NCBI RefSeq assembly: GCF_010501095.1
Contig: NZ_QVMP01000009.1
Coordinates: forward strand, 94,733 to 141,582
Direction: 5' to 3'
Length of the DNA stretch: 46,850 bases
Origin: Dysgonomonas sp. 520
GTDB taxonomy: Bacteria; Bacteroidota; Bacteroidia; Bacteroidales; Dysgonomonadaceae
The position numbers were made by a program, and so were the translations under genes. Below the pieces are notes generated by a model. It had not been told where the DNA came from, made no database searches, and saw only the letters and a program-made list of their open reading frames with translations. This document shows, one piece after another, positions 25,200 through 33,729 of the stretch (position 1 is the stretch's first letter; every line of letters begins with the position of its first letter).

Positions 25200-27083
25200 A
25201 TGGCAACACCATATTTACAGGTCGACGGACTTACCAAAAGTTTTGGCGATTTGGTTCTGTTCGGAAATATATCTTTTGGCATTGCCGAAGGTCAGCGCAT
25301 AGGTTTGATAGCCAAAAACGGAAGCGGGAAAACAACTTTACTCAACATTTTGGCAGGAAAGGAGTCTTACGATGAAGGCTCGGTGGTCTATCGTCGCGAT
25401 TTACAAGTGGCATACCTTGAACAAGACCCGCAATTTCCGGAAAACATCACCGTACTTGAAGCCTGTTTTCAATCGGAAAATGACGTAACCAAATTGATTG
25501 CAGAATATGAGCGAGTGATGGAATCGGACGATCATAGCACACTGGATGAGGTATTATCGAAGATGGATAACCTCAAAGCATGGGACTATGAGCAACGGGC
25601 AAAACAAATTCTGTCGCAGTTGAAAATCAACAATTTTGACCAGAAAATTTCGGAACTATCAGGTGGACAGCTTAAACGTGTTGCCCTTGCAAATGTACTT
25701 ATCACCGAACCCGACCTTATCATTCTGGATGAGCCAACCAATCACCTCGACCTCGAAATGACCGAATGGCTCGAAGAGCATCTTCAACGTTCGCGCCTCA
25801 GCCTGTTGATGGTGACTCACGACCGTTATTTTCTTGATCGTGTTTGCTCCGAAATTTTTGAAATAGATCAGAAACAACTATATCAGTATAAAGGAAATTA
25901 CTCCTACTACCTTGAAAAAAGGCAAGAACGGGTTGAGGCTCAAAACGCAGAAATAGATCGTGCCAACAATCTGCTCCGTAAGGAATTGGATTGGATGCGC
26001 CGTCAGCCTCAGGCTCGAGCCACAAAGGCAAAGGCTCGCATCGATGCTTTCTACGATTTGGAGAAAAAGGCACAGCAGGCCCGTGACGCAGGCAATGTGC
26101 AACTGCAAATGAAAGGTTCGTATATTGGTAATAAGATATTTGAAGCCAAACATATATATAAATCGTTCGGCGATTTGAAAATCCTCGAAGATTTCAACTA
26201 TGTCTTTTCCCGTTACGAGAAAATGGGCATCGTGGGTAATAACGGTACAGGCAAATCGACTTTCATTAAGATGCTGATGGGGGAAGTGCTGCCCGATAAA
26301 GGCGAGTTCGATATTGGTGAAACCGTCAATTTTGGATATTACAGTCAGGATGGTTTGCAGTTTGACGAGCAGATGAAAGTGATAGATGTGGTTCAGGACA
26401 TTGCCGAAGTGATTGATTTGGGCAATGGCAACCGCCTCACCGCCTCACAGTTTCTTCAACATTTTCTTTTTGCCCCCGAAAAGCAGCATAATTATGTTTA
26501 CAAGCTATCGGGAGGAGAAAAACGCCGGCTCTATCTTTGTACGGTTCTGATCAAAAATCCGAACTTTCTGGTTTTGGACGAACCAACAAACGATTTGGAT
26601 ATTGTCACACTGAATATTTTGGAGGAATACCTTCAGTCATTCAAAGGATGTGTGATTGTGGTATCGCACGACCGCTACTTTATGGACAAAGTAGTGGATC
26701 ATTTGTTAGCGTTCAGAGGAAATGCACAAATCAAGGACTTTCCGGGCAATTATTCGCAGTATCGTGAATGGAAAGAGGTGCAAGACCTGCTTGAAAAGGA
26801 AGCAGAAGACGCTGCTAAAACTAAGGATGTGAAAGTAAAAGCAGAATCGCCCGTAAAGAAAGAAGAAAAGACAAAACTGTCATTCAAAGAAAAACGGGAA
26901 TTTGAAGAGCTGGACAAACTTATTCCCCAATTGGAAGAAGAGAAATCCTGCTTAGAAAATGAACTTTCGAGCGGAACACTATCTACCGAAGATTTACTGG
27001 CAAAGTCGAACCGCATCAGCGAGTTGATTGACGAAATTGATGAGAAAACAATGCGTTGGATGGAACTCAGCGAATGGGTGTAA
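25200..27083 (+). CDS. ABC-F family ATPase (second copy)
   Basis: A soluble duplicated ABC ATPase of 627 residues, ABC-F class, Uup/YdiF-like by layout. Domain 1: Walker A AKNGSGKTT near residue 40, ELSGGQLKRVALA near 154, LIILDEPTNHLD near 175. Domain 2: NNGTGKST near 350, LSGGEKRRLYL near 432, FLVLDEPTNDLD near 460. The C-terminal part (about 545-627) is a charged coiled coil. The N-terminal MATPYLQVDGLTKSFGD fits the family, so the ATG at 25200 is right. Known members act on the ribosome or on replication fidelity; the specific role here is not readable. The lipoprotein gene starts 10 nt after its stop, so an operon is likely. Confidence 0.9.
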   Translation: MATPYLQVDGLTKSFGDLVLFGNISFGIAEGQRIGLIAKNGSGKTTLLNILAGKESYDEGSVVYRRDLQVAYLEQDPQFPENITVLEACFQSENDVTKLIAEYERVMESDDHSTLDEVLSKMDNLKAWDYEQRAKQILSQLKINNFDQKISELSGGQLKRVALANVLITEPDLIILDEPTNHLDLEMTEWLEEHLQRSRLSLLMVTHDRYFLDRVCSEIFEIDQKQLYQYKGNYSYYLEKRQERVEAQNAEIDRANNLLRKELDWMRRQPQARATKAKARIDAFYDLEKKAQQARDAGNVQLQMKGSYIGNKIFEAKHIYKSFGDLKILEDFNYVFSRYEKMGIVGNNGTGKSTFIKMLMGEVLPDKGEFDIGETVNFGYYSQDGLQFDEQMKVIDVVQDIAEVIDLGNGNRLTASQFLQHFLFAPEKQHNYVYKLSGGEKRRLYLCTVLIKNPNFLVLDEPTNDLDIVTLNILEEYLQSFKGCVIVVSHDRYFMDKVVDHLLAFRGNAQIKDFPGNYSQYREWKEVQDLLEKEAEDAAKTKDVKVKAESPVKKEEKTKLSFKEKREFEELDKLIPQLEEEKSCLENELSSGTLSTEDLLAKSNRISELIDEIDEKTMRWMELSEWV

Positions 27084-27093
27084 AAATCGGAAT

Positions 27094-27744
27094 ATGAAAA
27101 ATATCATTCTTCTATCAATAGCAATTATTTTCACATTGACCACATGCAATCAGAACAAAAATGTGCACGGTGAGATTGAAATAGAGTGGACTGATAAACT
27201 TTCCGCTGATTTTTCGTTCACCGAAAAGTGGTCTTATCCCGAAGGAATATATGAAAACGAATTCGGGCAACTGATCTGTGACGGATTTTGTCCTCCCGAA
27301 GTTGCTGGTATGTATGATGATATTGGCAGGATTAAGGAGGATTCGCTAAATCGTTACTATCGGTTAGTTGATACCACTCATCAACATCACACAATCGAAT
27401 CAGACGCTTGGACATACGAGTGGGCAGGAACGGATTTTATCACTGCCAATCGGGTAGACCATGATACTGTGGTTTGTTTCACGCATAATAATGCAGCTAC
27501 ACATAGTTCGCTGAATTTGAAAATAATAGGTGATAAATGTATCCCGACAATCGAACTAAACAGCACAACCCTTAATCAGGGTGCAAAGATATACACCTGT
27601 AAATCAGGACAAATACAAATAGATTCTGACTTATGGAATAAAGGCTTCATGAAGGCTGAGTTTAATTTCATATTCGACAATACAGAAAATCCCGAGCAAG
27701 CGATGTACTGGAAAGGGAAAATATACACGAAAATCAACAAATAA
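27094..27744 (+). CDS. Lipoprotein of unknown function (216 aa)
   Basis: A lipoprotein with MKNIILLSIAIIFTLTTC (Cys at residue 18) as signal and lipobox. The mature part reads DKLSADFSFTEKWSYPEGIYE with many Trp and acidic residues, and a second region with EWAGTDFITANRVDHDTVV. I do not recognise a family. The frame extends upstream (to 27028) inside the ABC-F gene, but the ATG at 27094 gives the signal peptide. Ten nucleotides separate it from the ABC-F stop, and the MutS-like gene follows after 42 nt, so these three may be co-transcribed. Confidence 0.7.
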   Translation: MKNIILLSIAIIFTLTTCNQNKNVHGEIEIEWTDKLSADFSFTEKWSYPEGIYENEFGQLICDGFCPPEVAGMYDDIGRIKEDSLNRYYRLVDTTHQHHTIESDAWTYEWAGTDFITANRVDHDTVVCFTHNNAATHSSLNLKIIGDKCIPTIELNSTTLNQGAKIYTCKSGQIQIDSDLWNKGFMKAEFNFIFDNTENPEQAMYWKGKIYTKINK

Positions 27745-27786
27745 GGTTAGTTCAGACATGCGTGTTCCGAACTAAAAATAGACTCT

Positions 27787-29583
27787 ATGACATACGAATC
27801 GATAAAAGAATCATATCAGATAATCAGCAGGGAGAGAGGAGAAGAACTATCCCGACTAAAAAAAGTAATCTTTCAGGTAGGCTCGGCTCGTTTGGTTGTG
27901 GCAATTGCTGCGGCTGTGGGTTGTTATCTTTTTTGGGGAAATACACAGGCGGTTGTTTTGTCGCTGGTTATTGCCGCAATTATTTTCCTGTCGTTACTGA
28001 CTTTCCATAGCAGGCTTTTTCGCAAAAAACGCTATTGCGAATTGCAAATAGAAAACGCTGAAAATGAACTGAAAGCTCTTTTCTATGATTTTTCAGCCTT
28101 TGATGGTGCGCCCGAAAAAATAGATGCGGAACATAGTTATAGCCTCGATTTGGATTTGTTCGGAAACCGTTCGTTTTTTCAGTCTATCAATCGCTCTGTT
28201 ACATCTTTCGGAAAAGAAGCCTTATCTTCAAGCGTTCTTTATCCACAAAAAGATGCGGGCATAATAAAAGAGAAACAAGAAGCCATAAAAGAACTGTCTG
28301 AGAAAATGAAACTAATGCTTCATTTCCGAACCATAGGGCAAATGTCGGACATAGACAACCTGAATGTGAAAGACTTTGCGGAAGTTTTTTCACGTTCTCA
28401 TTCTTTTTACAGAAAAAAACTGTGGACAGCACTGGTTTGTATTGTTCCCTGCCTGTATCTTATCTATTTTCTTCTTTATGGGTTCGGGGTTATTGAGGGG
28501 ATATGGTTTATTCCACTCTATCTGTTGACACTGGGAATCAGTTTCATACCATCGAAAAAGATTGAACATACGCTGGCTATTTTCGATAAACGGTCGGCCA
28601 TTCTTGATAAATATTCCAAACTATTTGAAATTATAGAGAATGAAGCATTTGAAAGCAAAATACTGAACCAAACACAGGAAAAACTGAAAGGGCATCAACC
28701 TGCATCGAAAGCTATTGCACGGCTGTGTACCTTTTATAGTTATCTGATGATGTCGTCTACCTATCCGTTGATTTTTCTCACCTATCCCATGCTGTTTTGG
28801 CATATAAGATATGCCAGACTGATAGAAAAATGGTCGGAAACTCACAAAAAAGACATACAAATATGGTTCAATGCAATGGGCGAATTTGACGCATTGGTGT
28901 CGCAGGCTACGTTTGCGTACAATCATCCGGACTACATTTATCCTCAGATGTCAACTTCTTTTGTTTTTGAAGGGAAAGCTCTTGGCCATCCTTTAATCAA
29001 TAGGGATACGTGTGTCAGAAATGATGTGAATATAAGTAAGCAGGGATTCTTTTTGGTGGTGACGGGAGCAAATATGGCAGGAAAAAGCACCTATCTGCGT
29101 ACCGTCGGAATCAATCATGCTTTGGCTAACATGGGCATGCCCGTTTGTGCCGAGAGGTTGATATTCTATCCCGGACAGTTGGTTACTAATCTCCGCACAG
29201 CCGATTCTCTGGCAGATAATGAATCGTACTTTTTCGCAGAACTTAAACGCCTGAAAATGATTATCGACCGCCTCCAATCGGGAGAAGAACTGTTCATCAT
29301 ATTGGATGAAATCCTGAAAGGAACAAACTCGGAAGATAAACAGCGGGGTTCTATTGCCTTGATGAAGCAATTGATAGGTTTAAAGACAAACGGTATCATT
29401 GCCACTCACGATTTGTTGCTGGGCTCGCTTGAAAGTGAATACCCCGAAAATGTGAAAAATTATCGTTTCGAGGCTGATATAAAAGACGATCATCTATCTT
29501 TTACCTACAAAATAAGGGAAGGTGTAGCGCAAAATATGAATGCCAGTTTCTTGATGAGGAAAATGGGTATAACAGGGATATAG
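27787..29583 (+). CDS. Membrane-associated MutS-family ATPase
   Basis: A 598-residue protein of the MutS superfamily without the mismatch-recognition domains. Two pairs of hydrophobic helices lie in the first half (about 38-75 and 215-260), then the clamp-like core region and the ABC-type ATPase: Walker A GANMAGKSTY near residue 427, Walker B LFIILDEILKGTNSEDKQRG near 502, and ATHDLLLGSLE near 540. Such membrane-linked MutS-like proteins occur in Bacteroidetes and have no settled function. It is not the repair protein MutS, which would be far longer. It follows the lipoprotein gene and probably shares its transcript. Confidence 0.85.
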   Translation: MTYESIKESYQIISRERGEELSRLKKVIFQVGSARLVVAIAAAVGCYLFWGNTQAVVLSLVIAAIIFLSLLTFHSRLFRKKRYCELQIENAENELKALFYDFSAFDGAPEKIDAEHSYSLDLDLFGNRSFFQSINRSVTSFGKEALSSSVLYPQKDAGIIKEKQEAIKELSEKMKLMLHFRTIGQMSDIDNLNVKDFAEVFSRSHSFYRKKLWTALVCIVPCLYLIYFLLYGFGVIEGIWFIPLYLLTLGISFIPSKKIEHTLAIFDKRSAILDKYSKLFEIIENEAFESKILNQTQEKLKGHQPASKAIARLCTFYSYLMMSSTYPLIFLTYPMLFWHIRYARLIEKWSETHKKDIQIWFNAMGEFDALVSQATFAYNHPDYIYPQMSTSFVFEGKALGHPLINRDTCVRNDVNISKQGFFLVVTGANMAGKSTYLRTVGINHALANMGMPVCAERLIFYPGQLVTNLRTADSLADNESYFFAELKRLKMIIDRLQSGEELFIILDEILKGTNSEDKQRGSIALMKQLIGLKTNGIIATHDLLLGSLESEYPENVKNYRFEADIKDDHLSFTYKIREGVAQNMNASFLMRKMGITGI

Positions 29584-29631
29584 CGTTTGGAAAAGGATAG
29601 AGTATTGGCAAATATTTTAGTTAGAATGTTG

Positions 29632-29639
29632 TATATTTG
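29632..29639 (+). promoter_or_regulatory. -7 promoter box for the TPR regulator
   Basis: TATATTTG is a perfect -7 match, 29 nt upstream of the ATG at 29669. A -33 box at the usual distance is not clear. Confidence 0.6.
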
Positions 29640-29668
29640 CAGCCATTATTACTAAACTACAATAAGTT

Positions 29669-31360
29669 ATGGATTACAAGCAAAGGCTTTTGTGTATTTT
29701 GTTATGTATATCGTTTATTTTAACAGCTTGCGATAAAAGTAAAGAGATAGGACTCAGACTGTTGACTGAAGCTGAAATTTTGATAGAAACCAGTCCCGAT
29801 AGTGCCTTGTTGCTATTGGATTCGGTTCCATATCCCAAAATACTGGATGATGAAGCATACCACAATTATATTCTACTGAAAACAAGAGCTAAAGACAAAT
29901 GCTACAAAAGCATAGTGGACGATACTCTCATATACGAATCAAAGAATTATTTTCTTGGCAAAAACGATTTAAGAAAGCAAGTATTGGCTTCTTTATACAG
30001 CGGACGTGTTCAACACGAAAACAAACTTCTGAAAGATGCAATGATTTCGTATCTCGAAACTGAAAAAAGAGCCGAACACTTGGATGAAGATGCAATAAAA
30101 GGACTGATACAATCGCTTGTCGGCGAACTATATTATCATCAGGAAGTGTTTGAAGAATCCATCTCCAGATATAAAAAAGCTACGAAATATTTTAACAATG
30201 CAGGCGAACACAGAAATGAAGTATTGTCGTTGAATATGGTAGGATGCAGCTTTTTTTCGAAAGATGAAAAAGATAGCGCAAATATCTACTACAATCAGGC
30301 TTTAGAGCTGGCAGGGATATACAATTTGCCGGAAGATCAGGTAGATATAAGGATTAATATGGCAAATTTGTTAAGGAGAAAAGGTGATTTCGATACGGCT
30401 AAATCAGACTTGAGGCAGGCCATCCCTTATGTGTCTGACAGTGCGAAATATAGTATCATATATTATAATCTGGCAACAATATTCAGAGAACAACAAAACA
30501 ATGACTCTACAAGCTATTATGCAAATGAGGCTTTGGGTTTCCTGAACGATAATGACGAAAAAAACAGTGCGCTACTATCAAAAATATATTCTTTACTATC
30601 TGTTACAGAGGAAAATAGGAATAATTACAAGCATGCATTAACGGAAGAACGTAACTCAAGCAAATATCTACGTTCATACCAATTGATGAATATGGATCAG
30701 GCTATTTTGGATGTACAAAAGAAATATAATTTTGAGTTAGTTCAGAATGCAAATAATAAACTCGTAATCCAACAACAGCAAAATGTTGTCATCATTCTTG
30801 TTCTTGCCCTCGGTGTAATCATTGCGATGTTTCTATATTACAGAAAATCAACTATTAATAAAAAAGAAAGACTGGAGGGTGAACAGAAAATTTATCAATT
30901 GAAAGAATTAGCCCGAAAATATGAAGATGAGAACACAGAAAACAAAGTTACGTTCAGGAATGTCCTTCTGAAACAGTTCGATATAATGAAGAAAGCCGCT
31001 TTGGTAGATGGTTATTTGCGGGATGATGAGAAAAAACAAAACGAAAAACTATTGAGAAAATTCAATGAGATAGTTTATGGTAAAGAAGGACTCGATTGGA
31101 ATTTATTGTACCAGTCTATGAATGAACTGCACAACAAATTCTTTGATCATCTGAGAAATGCTTACCCTCAACTGGATGAATCGGAATTCAGAATATGCTG
31201 CCTGTCTTATGCCAACTTCAGCAATACTGAAATAGGCATGATAATGAAACTAAGCTTAAATACAATTCAAACAAGAAAAACTATCATTCGCAGAAAAGTA
31301 GGCATAAAAGGCTACGGAAATATGAATGATTATTTTAACGAAAAATTGGGAATAATTTAA
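29669..31360 (+). CDS. TPR membrane protein with LuxR-like C-terminus
   Basis: A 563-residue regulator-like protein. The N-terminus MDYKQRLLCILLCISFILTAC has a lipobox-like Cys (residue 21). TPR-like helices fill about residues 60-335, one hydrophobic helix (VVIILVLALGVIIAMF) lies near 371-387, then a coiled coil. The C-terminal 60 residues (LDESEFRICCLSYANFSNTE near 503, then NTIQTRKTIIRRKVG) resemble a LuxR-type helix-turn-helix. Proteins of this layout are common in Bacteroides and often lie next to genes for small secreted proteins, as here with a DUF3244 gene. The domain placement suggests a sensor at the membrane acting on DNA; this is inferred. A strong terminator follows. Confidence 0.82.
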   Translation: MDYKQRLLCILLCISFILTACDKSKEIGLRLLTEAEILIETSPDSALLLLDSVPYPKILDDEAYHNYILLKTRAKDKCYKSIVDDTLIYESKNYFLGKNDLRKQVLASLYSGRVQHENKLLKDAMISYLETEKRAEHLDEDAIKGLIQSLVGELYYHQEVFEESISRYKKATKYFNNAGEHRNEVLSLNMVGCSFFSKDEKDSANIYYNQALELAGIYNLPEDQVDIRINMANLLRRKGDFDTAKSDLRQAIPYVSDSAKYSIIYYNLATIFREQQNNDSTSYYANEALGFLNDNDEKNSALLSKIYSLLSVTEENRNNYKHALTEERNSSKYLRSYQLMNMDQAILDVQKKYNFELVQNANNKLVIQQQQNVVIILVLALGVIIAMFLYYRKSTINKKERLEGEQKIYQLKELARKYEDENTENKVTFRNVLLKQFDIMKKAALVDGYLRDDEKKQNEKLLRKFNEIVYGKEGLDWNLLYQSMNELHNKFFDHLRNAYPQLDESEFRICCLSYANFSNTEIGMIMKLSLNTIQTRKTIIRRKVGIKGYGNMNDYFNEKLGII

Positions 31361-31415
31361 GTTAATATTAAATATTAGCCAAAACAGGATTAATTAGACT
31401 CTTACCTGAAAAACT

Positions 31416-31449
31416 ATATCCGACCAAATGTCTTGGTCGGATATTTTAT
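31416..31449 (+). terminator. Terminator after the TPR regulator
   Basis: ATATCCGACCAA pairs with TTGGTCGGATAT (12 bp) across a 5-nt loop and is followed by a T-rich run. The remaining part of 31361-31663 is a T-rich leader of the next gene in which I see no gene. Confidence 0.88.
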
Positions 31450-31663
31450 TTATAATCAGATGCTTGTTGTTTTCTGGTTTCCTCAAAAAACTATATTCCA
31501 CTAAAAATGTGTTCTCAATTACAAAGCCACGTACTAAGTTTGCATTAACCTTTTCGGGTTTTAAAACCTGTTATTTGTAGAAGTCGTCTCTCAAATTTCT
31601 AAGGTTTTTAATGAAAATGACATTACTTATTTATTTTACATATTTTAAATACTCTACTTTATT

Positions 31664-32065
31664 ATGAAAAAATTTACTTTACTATTTTCACTCGTGGCAT
31701 TGTCTTTTTTGGTTTCAAACACATTTGCTGCACAATCTGACAGTCAAATAGTTTTAGAAGAAAATCGTGATGGTTTAGGTCTTGTTGGCGAACTTATTGT
31801 GATAAGCCCTAGATCTTTATCTCTGGTAAAACCGGTTACGATTTTCGTAAATGAAGATAATGTAGAAATCAACTTTAATTCAACTTTGGGCTCTGTGGAA
31901 ATTGCTGTAACGGACTCTAATGGCAATACAGTTTATAGCAAGAATGTCAATGCAGCAGCCAGAACAACGATTGACATATCTTTGATAGGCTGGTTGAGCG
32001 ATACTTATACGCTTACTATAACTAATTCTAAAGGAAGAAAAACAACCGGAGTTTTTGAGTTGTAA
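31664..32065 (+). CDS. Small secreted DUF3244 protein (133 aa)
   Basis: A small exported protein. MKKFTLLFSLVALSFLVSNTFA is a signal peptide cut after the Ala. The mature 110 residues form a beta-rich domain: VEINFNSTLGSVEIAVTDSNGN and YTLTITNSKGRKTTGVFEL, the pattern of the DUF3244 family (immunoglobulin-like, resembling sorting-domain folds). Bacteroidales genomes pair such genes with TPR/LuxR-like regulators, and the gene upstream is one, so it may be a target of that regulator (inference). Function is not known. It is followed by the hairpin pair at 32101-32594. Confidence 0.8.
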   Translation: MKKFTLLFSLVALSFLVSNTFAAQSDSQIVLEENRDGLGLVGELIVISPRSLSLVKPVTIFVNEDNVEINFNSTLGSVEIAVTDSNGNTVYSKNVNAAARTTIDISLIGWLSDTYTLTITNSKGRKTTGVFEL

Positions 32066-32100
32066 TCTATTCCGCAGGAAATTTTAAACGCATATATCAA

Positions 32101-32180
32101 TTTTCGTTAGTTTGAAATATCCGGAATTCAGTTTCGTTTAAGCAGTGATTGCCTGAGACTCTGATTCCGGATATCCTTTT
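32101..32180 (+). repeat. Hairpin element, copy 1
   Basis: TTTTCGTTAGTTTGAAAT, then ATATCCGGAAT (32117-32127) paired perfectly with ATTCCGGATAT (32164-32174), then CCTTTT. The loop carries AGCAGTGATTGCCTGAGACT, a segment largely shared with copy 2. It could be a terminator with a long loop or the body of a small RNA. The region 32066-32676 contains no protein gene that I can see. Confidence 0.6.
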
Positions 32181-32510
32181 GAAAAAGTCAAAAAAGACGT
32201 TTTTTTTCAGCAGAAAAGTTATATAAAAACTATATAAGGGATAATGGAGATTAATAGTATGTGTTTGTTTATGAGTTTATTATGCACTTGGTGAACTAGA
32301 CGAAAATCTATATCGGCAATCAAAACTCTTTTTTCTTGTTTATTGTCGTTGTAAGTTTGTCTTATGATAATGTGTCAATAAAAGATTGGAAAAATAAATT
32401 TAGTTCTTTTCTAAGTTAATTCACACAATGAGTATCGTAATATTCTGGCTAAATTTATTAGAAAGTTTTTCGATATTGGCAATATTACTTTAAGGTAGAA
32501 TACACATCAT

Positions 32511-32594
32511 TTTTCGTTAGTTTGAAATGCGTCCGGAATAACAGTCTTACTTGAGCAGTGATGCTTGGGATTTCTGATTCCGGACATTCTTTTT
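32511..32594 (+). repeat. Hairpin element, copy 2
   Basis: Same order as copy 1 410 bp further on: TTTTCGTTAGTTTGAAAT, GTCCGGAAT (32531-32539) paired with ATTCCGGAC (32577-32585), CATTCTTTTT, and a loop with AGCAGTGATGCTTGGGATTT. The stem changes in a compensatory way between copies (ATATCCGG versus GTCCGG), which points to selection on structure. The 328 bp between the copies are AT-rich with no ORF. Confidence 0.6.
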
Positions 32595-32623
32595 ATCCAC
32601 AGCCTCATCTATCAGCATGAAGC

Positions 32624-32658
32624 CACAAAAAAAGCCACACCGTTTCGGGTGTGACTTT
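32624..32658 (-). terminator. Terminator after the zinc-ribbon gene
   Basis: On the minus strand AAAG/CTTT and an inner CACACC/GGTGTG stem is followed by TTTTTTT. It lies just past the stop codon at 32677. Confidence 0.75.
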
Positions 32659-32676
32659 CTTCTGAAATTTTATGTT

Positions 32677-33444
32677 TTACTCTTCAGTAGCACCTACTAA
32701 TTCGGGATCGACCATAATGCGTCCACAATATTCGCAAACGATAATTTTCTTACCCATTTTAATATCCATTTGCTTTTGAGGTGGGATTTTGTTGAAGCAA
32801 CCACCACAAGCGCCACGTTCGATACATACAATGGCAAGACCATTGCGGGTGCTTTTGCGAATTCTTCTGAAAGCCTGTAAGAGACGAGGTTCAATTTCGG
32901 TTTCCACGTTTTTTACCTCTTCTCTGATTTGTTCTTCCTGTTGTTTGGTTTCTGTTACGATTTCGTCCAACTCGTCTTTTTTCTGTTTCAGGTCGGCAGA
33001 TCTTTCCGTCAACAATTCTTTGCTTTTTTCAACCTGTTCGCTCAGATTTTTCGAGTCTTGTGTAAATTCCCGTATTTTTTTCTCGGCAAGTTCTATTTCC
33101 AACGATTCAAATTCAACCTCTTTGCTTAGGTGGTCGAACTCTCTGTTGTTGCGAACATTGTCGAGTTGTTCTTTATACTTCGAAATTTTCATTTCGCTTT
33201 CTTGTATCTTTTGTTTCTGTTGGCTGATAGATGCTTCTGCATTTTTAAAATCGGCTTCAAACTTACCGATACGAGTATTCAAACCCACAATTTCATCTTC
33301 AAGGTCGGCAACCTCAAGAGGAAGTTCGCCTCGTAATATTTTGATTTTATCTATTTCCGATAATTTTTCCTGAAGGCTGTAAAGTGTTCTCAATTTTTCT
33401 TCAACCGTTACTTCCTTTTCTTTTTCTTCTTGCTTTTTTGTCAT
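32677..33444 (-). CDS. Coiled-coil protein with C4 zinc ribbon
   Basis: A 255-residue protein of the CT398/zf-RING_7 group: a long coiled coil (about residues 15-190, Glu/Lys-rich heptads) and a C-terminal zinc ribbon with two Cys pairs, CGGC near 215 and CEYC near 238. Family members in Bacteroidetes are usually next to nif3-like genes and are thought to act on nucleic acid or flagellar/secretion partners, but no function is settled. Here no nif3 gene is adjacent. The start ATG is preceded by a 165-nt leader from the -7 box at 33616 that contains a terminator-like hairpin, suggesting attenuation or a separate small RNA. Confidence 0.85.
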   Translation of the reverse strand: MTKKQEEKEKEVTVEEKLRTLYSLQEKLSEIDKIKILRGELPLEVADLEDEIVGLNTRIGKFEADFKNAEASISQQKQKIQESEMKISKYKEQLDNVRNNREFDHLSKEVEFESLEIELAEKKIREFTQDSKNLSEQVEKSKELLTERSADLKQKKDELDEIVTETKQQEEQIREEVKNVETEIEPRLLQAFRRIRKSTRNGLAIVCIERGACGGCFNKIPPQKQMDIKMGKKIIVCEYCGRIMVDPELVGATEE

Positions 33445-33483
33445 AATTTCAAAAGATTTTATATTTAATTGTTATACCTCAAT

Positions 33484-33608
33484 AAAAAAATGCAGTAATA
33501 GAACAACAATTGTTTTGTTCATTTACTACATTCGTCACAGTCCGACAGGAACCAGTCAACCATCTTTCTGTTAGATTTTTTCAAAATTCAAACCGACCCA
33601 GTCAATTT
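33484..33608 (-). ncRNA. Candidate small RNA or attenuated leader
   Basis: The minus strand from about 33608 gives a transcript of roughly 125 nt, ending in a hairpin (ATGTAGTAAATGAACAA pairing imperfectly with TTGTTCTATTACTGCAT) followed by TTTTTTT at 33484-33490. It begins just below a strong promoter. No open frame of note is inside. I tested it by eye for SRP RNA, 6S and TPP or SAM signatures and saw none. It may be an independent small RNA, or a leader controlling the zinc-ribbon gene 40 nt beyond the T run. Confidence 0.5.
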
Positions 33609-33615
33609 GTAGACG

Positions 33616-33647
33616 CAAATATATAAAAATAATGAGCATTTGTCAAA
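33616..33647 (-). promoter_or_regulatory. Strong promoter of the zinc-ribbon leader
   Basis: On the minus strand TTTG (33644-33647), 20 nt, then TATATTTG (33616-33623): both boxes match the Bacteroidetes consensus exactly. Confidence 0.8.
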
Positions 33648-33686
33648 TTTGATGTTCTATATAATCTTGAAATACTTGAAAAAACG

Positions 33687-33694
33687 TAAATTTG
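33687..33694 (+). promoter_or_regulatory. -7 promoter box of recO
   Basis: TAAATTTG is a perfect -7 match, 35 nt upstream of the GTG start at 33730. It is divergent from the zinc-ribbon promoter. Confidence 0.6.
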
Positions 33695-33729
33695 TAGCTC
33701 TTTTCAATATTTTTTTACGACATTAGGGA

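Noticed and set aside
32101-32594. The two hairpin elements as integron attC sites around a gene cassette
   Set aside because: No matching RYYYAAC/GTTRRRY ends, no integrase and no ORF between them.
33484-33608. SRP RNA, 6S RNA or a TPP/SAM riboswitch in the zinc-ribbon leader
   Set aside because: I looked for the conserved sequence blocks by eye and found none; only a generic leader or small RNA call is supported.
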